From positions 1 through 64,000 of the forward strand of contig NZ_JAHREP010000013.1 of the NCBI RefSeq assembly GCF_019084545.1: a DNA stretch of 64,000 bases, in the 5' to 3' direction. Shown here in pieces: positions 61,790-64,000 of the stretch. A program made the translations under genes and the position numbers. The DNA comes from Marinobacterium ramblicola. GTDB taxonomy: Bacteria > Pseudomonadota > Gammaproteobacteria > Pseudomonadales > Balneatricaceae. The notes under the pieces were generated by a model, which was given only the letters and a program-made list of their open reading frames with translations, had not been told where the DNA came from and did no database searches. Position 1 is the first letter of the stretch; every line of letters begins with the position of its first letter.

Positions 61790-62961
61790 GCCACGCCCTC
61801 CTTAACCGGCGCCTTGCTATCGCTCAGACGGGTGAAAAGAAAGCTCAGGGTTGCCAATGTCCCGAATAGCGATGCGGCCAGGCCAAGGCTCTCGTAGCCA
61901 AAACTCTTGACCAGCGTGCCCCCCAGCAACGGACCCACGGCAGCGCCGGTCATCAACATGGCGGGAGTGGCCGCCATGGCACGGCCGGATCTGTCGAGCC
62001 TGGCAAGCGCACCGAATACAAAGGTGTGGGTAAAGATCATCACCGCAGCAAAGAATGAAGCGGCGGCGGCATAGCCATAGAATGCAGTTGAACTGACGAT
62101 AGTATACGCCAGCATAGCCTGGACTACCGGACCAGCCACCATCACAACCTGTGCCGGTATCCGCTTCTCCAGCACCCCTGCCAACGCCGCCGGGAACAGA
62201 TTGACAAGTCCGAGCGCGACCAAAACGCCGGTGATCGCTTCGATCCCAAACTCCCGTTGATGACCAACGCGTTCGAGAAAACTGAACGTCATCGCTTGAA
62301 CCAGCGCCATCAAACTGATGCCCAGGATGCCGAACCACACGGCTTTAGGTAGACGCTCGGTGCTCGGGGCGGATGAATGCTCGGTCCGGCCGGCGCTCTT
62401 TGGCGATTGCTCAACAACCGGGAATGCAAAAGCCGATACTGCAGCAGCCAGCATCATGATGATGGCAAATACGACGAAGAGAGCCGCCCCTCCTTTTGCC
62501 TCGATCAGACCGGGCGTTGCCCCGAGGAAGATCACCGAAAAAATGCCCAACGCGAAACCGACAATGGAAAACAACCGATGGGGGTGCCCGCTCCGTGCGA
62601 TCGTCCCATGGGTCACGCTCAGGGCAGCACCGACGCAGAGTCCGGCTATTCCATGCAAGATGCCCATTAGCAGAAAGCTTTGAGTTCTGGAGACCAGCGC
62701 AAAACAGACACCGACCAGGAGGAAACCAATGCCGGCGACCGATTTTGTGGGCAGGCGGTAGAATCGCGGCGCCAGCGTTACACTGGCGATCACCGCGCCC
62801 AACAGGAACAGTGTCACGAGACTGCCGCTCTGTTGAGGGTCCAGTCCGTAATGCTGAATCAAGGTGCCGATCCAAACCGGTAGTGCAACCAGATCCAGCA
62901 TCCCCGCGCAGTGGGCCACCATGAGTGCTATGCAACCACGCGTACCAAAGTTCATAGCCAT
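61786..62961 (-). CDS. MFS transporter
   Basis: 391 residues, 12 TM segments, in two similar halves around a hydrophilic loop (VEQSPKSAGRTEHSSAPSTE) near 185. I start it at the ATG 62961 with GGAGG nine bases upstream; a TTG 23 codons earlier lacks support. Probable uptake of the cluster's aromatic substrate or release of a product; no substrate motif is evident. The stop overlaps the YCF48-like start. Confidence 0.83.
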   Translation of the reverse strand: MAMNFGTRGCIALMVAHCAGMLDLVALPVWIGTLIQHYGLDPQQSGSLVTLFLLGAVIASVTLAPRFYRLPTKSVAGIGFLLVGVCFALVSRTQSFLLMGILHGIAGLCVGAALSVTHGTIARSGHPHRLFSIVGFALGIFSVIFLGATPGLIEAKGGAALFVVFAIIMMLAAAVSAFAFPVVEQSPKSAGRTEHSSAPSTERLPKAVWFGILGISLMALVQAMTFSFLERVGHQREFGIEAITGVLVALGLVNLFPAALAGVLEKRIPAQVVMVAGPVVQAMLAYTIVSSTAFYGYAAAASFFAAVMIFTHTFVFGALARLDRSGRAMAATPAMLMTGAAVGPLLGGTLVKSFGYESLGLAASLFGTLATLSFLFTRLSDSKAPVKEGVA

Positions 62962-63073
62962 GACTGCGCGCCTCCGGCAGGTTGCGCCGGCTTGAGGCTC
63001 GAGCCCACAATGCGACTGAGTTTCAGGCAACCAAACAGCATCGTGCCTCTCCCATTGTTATGTTTATTGTCAC

Positions 63074-63098
63074 CGGAGCGCCCCCAGGGAGCGCTCCG
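63074..63098 (-). promoter_or_regulatory. Intercistronic inverted repeat between dioxygenase and MFS genes
   Basis: CGGAGCGC (63074-63081) and GCGCTCCG (63091-63098) form an 8-bp stem with a nine-base loop. It lies 36 bases after the dioxygenase stop codon and has no U-run on either side, so read-through is expected. A role in mRNA stability or partial termination is possible. Confidence 0.4.
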
Positions 63099-63133
63099 CG
63101 TTGGGTTTTCATCGTTAAGGTCGGGCTATTGCT

Positions 63134-64000
63134 TCAGGCGTAATCACCCTTCGCTGTCGAATCGGGACCCGGTGCCCATTTTTTGCGGTAACCCAACAGG
63201 AAGGCCTGGGAAGCGTCGGCACCAAGGCTCGACACACGGGGTACCCAGTTGGCGTCGTGCAGGTCCATGTCGGCGTCCATCTCCATACGGCAACCGAACG
63301 GGCTGTTGAAATACCAGAACCAGTTGGAACCGAGGATATGGCGGCCCGGGCCCCAGAAGGGTTGATAGCCTTTCTCCACGAACCGAGAACCGTTCTGCAA
63401 CACCTCGGTGGGACCGCCAAAATGGAAGGTAAAGTGCTCTACACCCTTCATGTGAGGCGGTGCACCGATCAGAAAGTGAGTGTGGTGATCCAGTGTTCCC
63501 GCCGGCTGGATAAACGGGCCGACACCTTCGAACCGGTCGGTACAACGGAACCCAAGTCGCTCCACATAGAACGCCTCAGCCTTTGCCACATCCGGAACGA
63601 AGTAAACGATATGCGAGAGTGTGCGGGGATGGATCTGACCCGCGTCGTCGTTGACGCCCAACTGGTTTACGGCGCGCTGTATGGGTGCCCCAGGCACATT
63701 GGCAAGTTCACCCATCTTGTCCACGGATCGGCGTACAGTGACCTGAAAACCCAGCACGAAGCCTGAGTCATCCACGGACTCGATAGAGCCATCCTCCAGG
63801 TAACGGACGTCACGATCTTTGGACAACTCATCCGCGATCGCCTTCAAGGCTGACTCATCTGCAACACCCATTACGGTTTTGCGCAGCATGCAGCCGGTTT
63901 CCATCGCCTTGGGCAGACTTTCGTCAGAGGCGTGAGCGATGATGACGGATGTGCCATCCAGCGCCTCGAAGCGACCACCTTTCTCGGTGGCACCAACAGG
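63134..64000 (-). CDS. Extradiol dioxygenase of the VOC superfamily (BphC-like), 5' end outside window
   Basis: 288 codons are visible and the frame stays open to base 64000, so the start lies beyond the window. It has two VOC domains. The C-terminal catalytic domain carries the iron ligands His in LSHIVYFVPDV, His in GVEHFTFHFG and Glu in GCRMEMDADMD (2-His-1-Glu facial triad). The family cleaves catechols in meta position. It is the first visible gene of the cluster and would act after the FAD hydroxylase. An internal Met 32 codons from the edge is not the real start because homologous domain sequence continues upstream of it. Confidence 0.87.
   Translation of the reverse strand, partial: PVGATEKGGRFEALDGTSVIIAHASDESLPKAMETGCMLRKTVMGVADESALKAIADELSKDRDVRYLEDGSIESVDDSGFVLGFQVTVRRSVDKMGELANVPGAPIQRAVNQLGVNDDAGQIHPRTLSHIVYFVPDVAKAEAFYVERLGFRCTDRFEGVGPFIQPAGTLDHHTHFLIGAPPHMKGVEHFTFHFGGPTEVLQNGSRFVEKGYQPFWGPGRHILGSNWFWYFNSPFGCRMEMDADMDLHDANWVPRVSSLGADASQAFLLGYRKKWAPGPDSTAKGDYA

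Noticed and set aside
63134-63904. Internal Met at 63904 as the start of the VOC dioxygenase
   Set aside because: The same frame remains open to the window edge and encodes protein-like sequence of the N-terminal VOC domain, so the gene is cut by the edge.

Overview
The window is GC-rich bacterial DNA, densely packed with catabolic and transport genes. Gene content suggests an aerobic, metabolically versatile proteobacterium, most likely a gammaproteobacterium: Rieske oxygenases, a CcoG protein for cbb3 oxidase, three complete LysR-type regulators, tripartite tricarboxylate transporters (TTT) and a CysI/DUF934 pair of the Pseudomonas type. I cannot name the genus. I found no rRNA, tRNA, CRISPR array, phage or intact insertion sequence.

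Region 1 (1-8888, minus strand) is one tight catabolic operon. From its promoter it runs: meta-cleavage hydrolase, LigA-like and LigB-like extradiol dioxygenase subunits, Rieske ferredoxin, Rieske dioxygenase alpha and beta subunits, cis-dihydrodiol dehydrogenase, nitronate monooxygenase, 2-hydroxypentadienoate hydratase, feruloyl-CoA-synthase-like ligase and acylating acetaldehyde dehydrogenase, which runs off the window. Together they would dihydroxylate an aromatic ring, rearomatise it, cleave it in meta position, hydrolyse the product and send the C5 fragment to pyruvate and acetyl-CoA. A ferredoxin reductase and the expected aldolase are not in view.

Region 2 (9.3-14.4 kb) holds a P5C-reductase-like gene, a LysR regulator divergent from a two-subunit 3-oxoacid CoA-transferase, a hot-dog thioesterase and a second LysR regulator. 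Region 3 (14.5-28.9 kb) is a CoA-based organic acid locus: a TctC binding protein, CaiB/BaiF CoA-transferase and MmgE/PrpD protein; a LysR regulator; a TauE/SafE exporter; opposing tctBA genes; then an enoyl-CoA hydratase/isomerase, an NDP-forming acyl-CoA synthetase, a FadJ-type fusion and a thiolase, closed by a clear terminator.

Region 4 (29-36.8 kb) carries an AbrB-type membrane protein, an MFS exporter, DUF934 plus a siroheme sulfite reductase, a MocR regulator and ccoG. Region 5 (36.9-37.4 kb) is a scar where two truncated genes, a TRAP permease end and an amidohydrolase end, abut tail to tail. Region 6 (37.4-44.8 kb) is a complete TTT system (tctCBA) with a second AbrB-type protein, divergent from a TctDE-like two-component system coupled to a periplasmic binding protein. 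Region 7 (44.9-46.8 kb) is a TetR regulator divergent from a TsaM/VanA-type oxygenase across a perfect palindrome, followed by a MITE-like hairpin.

Region 8 (46.8-64 kb, minus strand) is a chemoreceptor and a 14-gene co-directional cluster: a two-domain extradiol dioxygenase (cut by the window edge), an MFS transporter, YCF48-like protein, RND/MMPL pump, universal-stress/hemerythrin fusion, Rieske protein, FAD hydroxylase, cyclase-family hydrolase, arylsulfatase, formylglycine-generating enzyme, cupin, SDR, FAH-family hydrolase and a second SDR. I infer that it could desulfate and degrade a sulfated aromatic compound. This is the best candidate in the window for an undescribed system.
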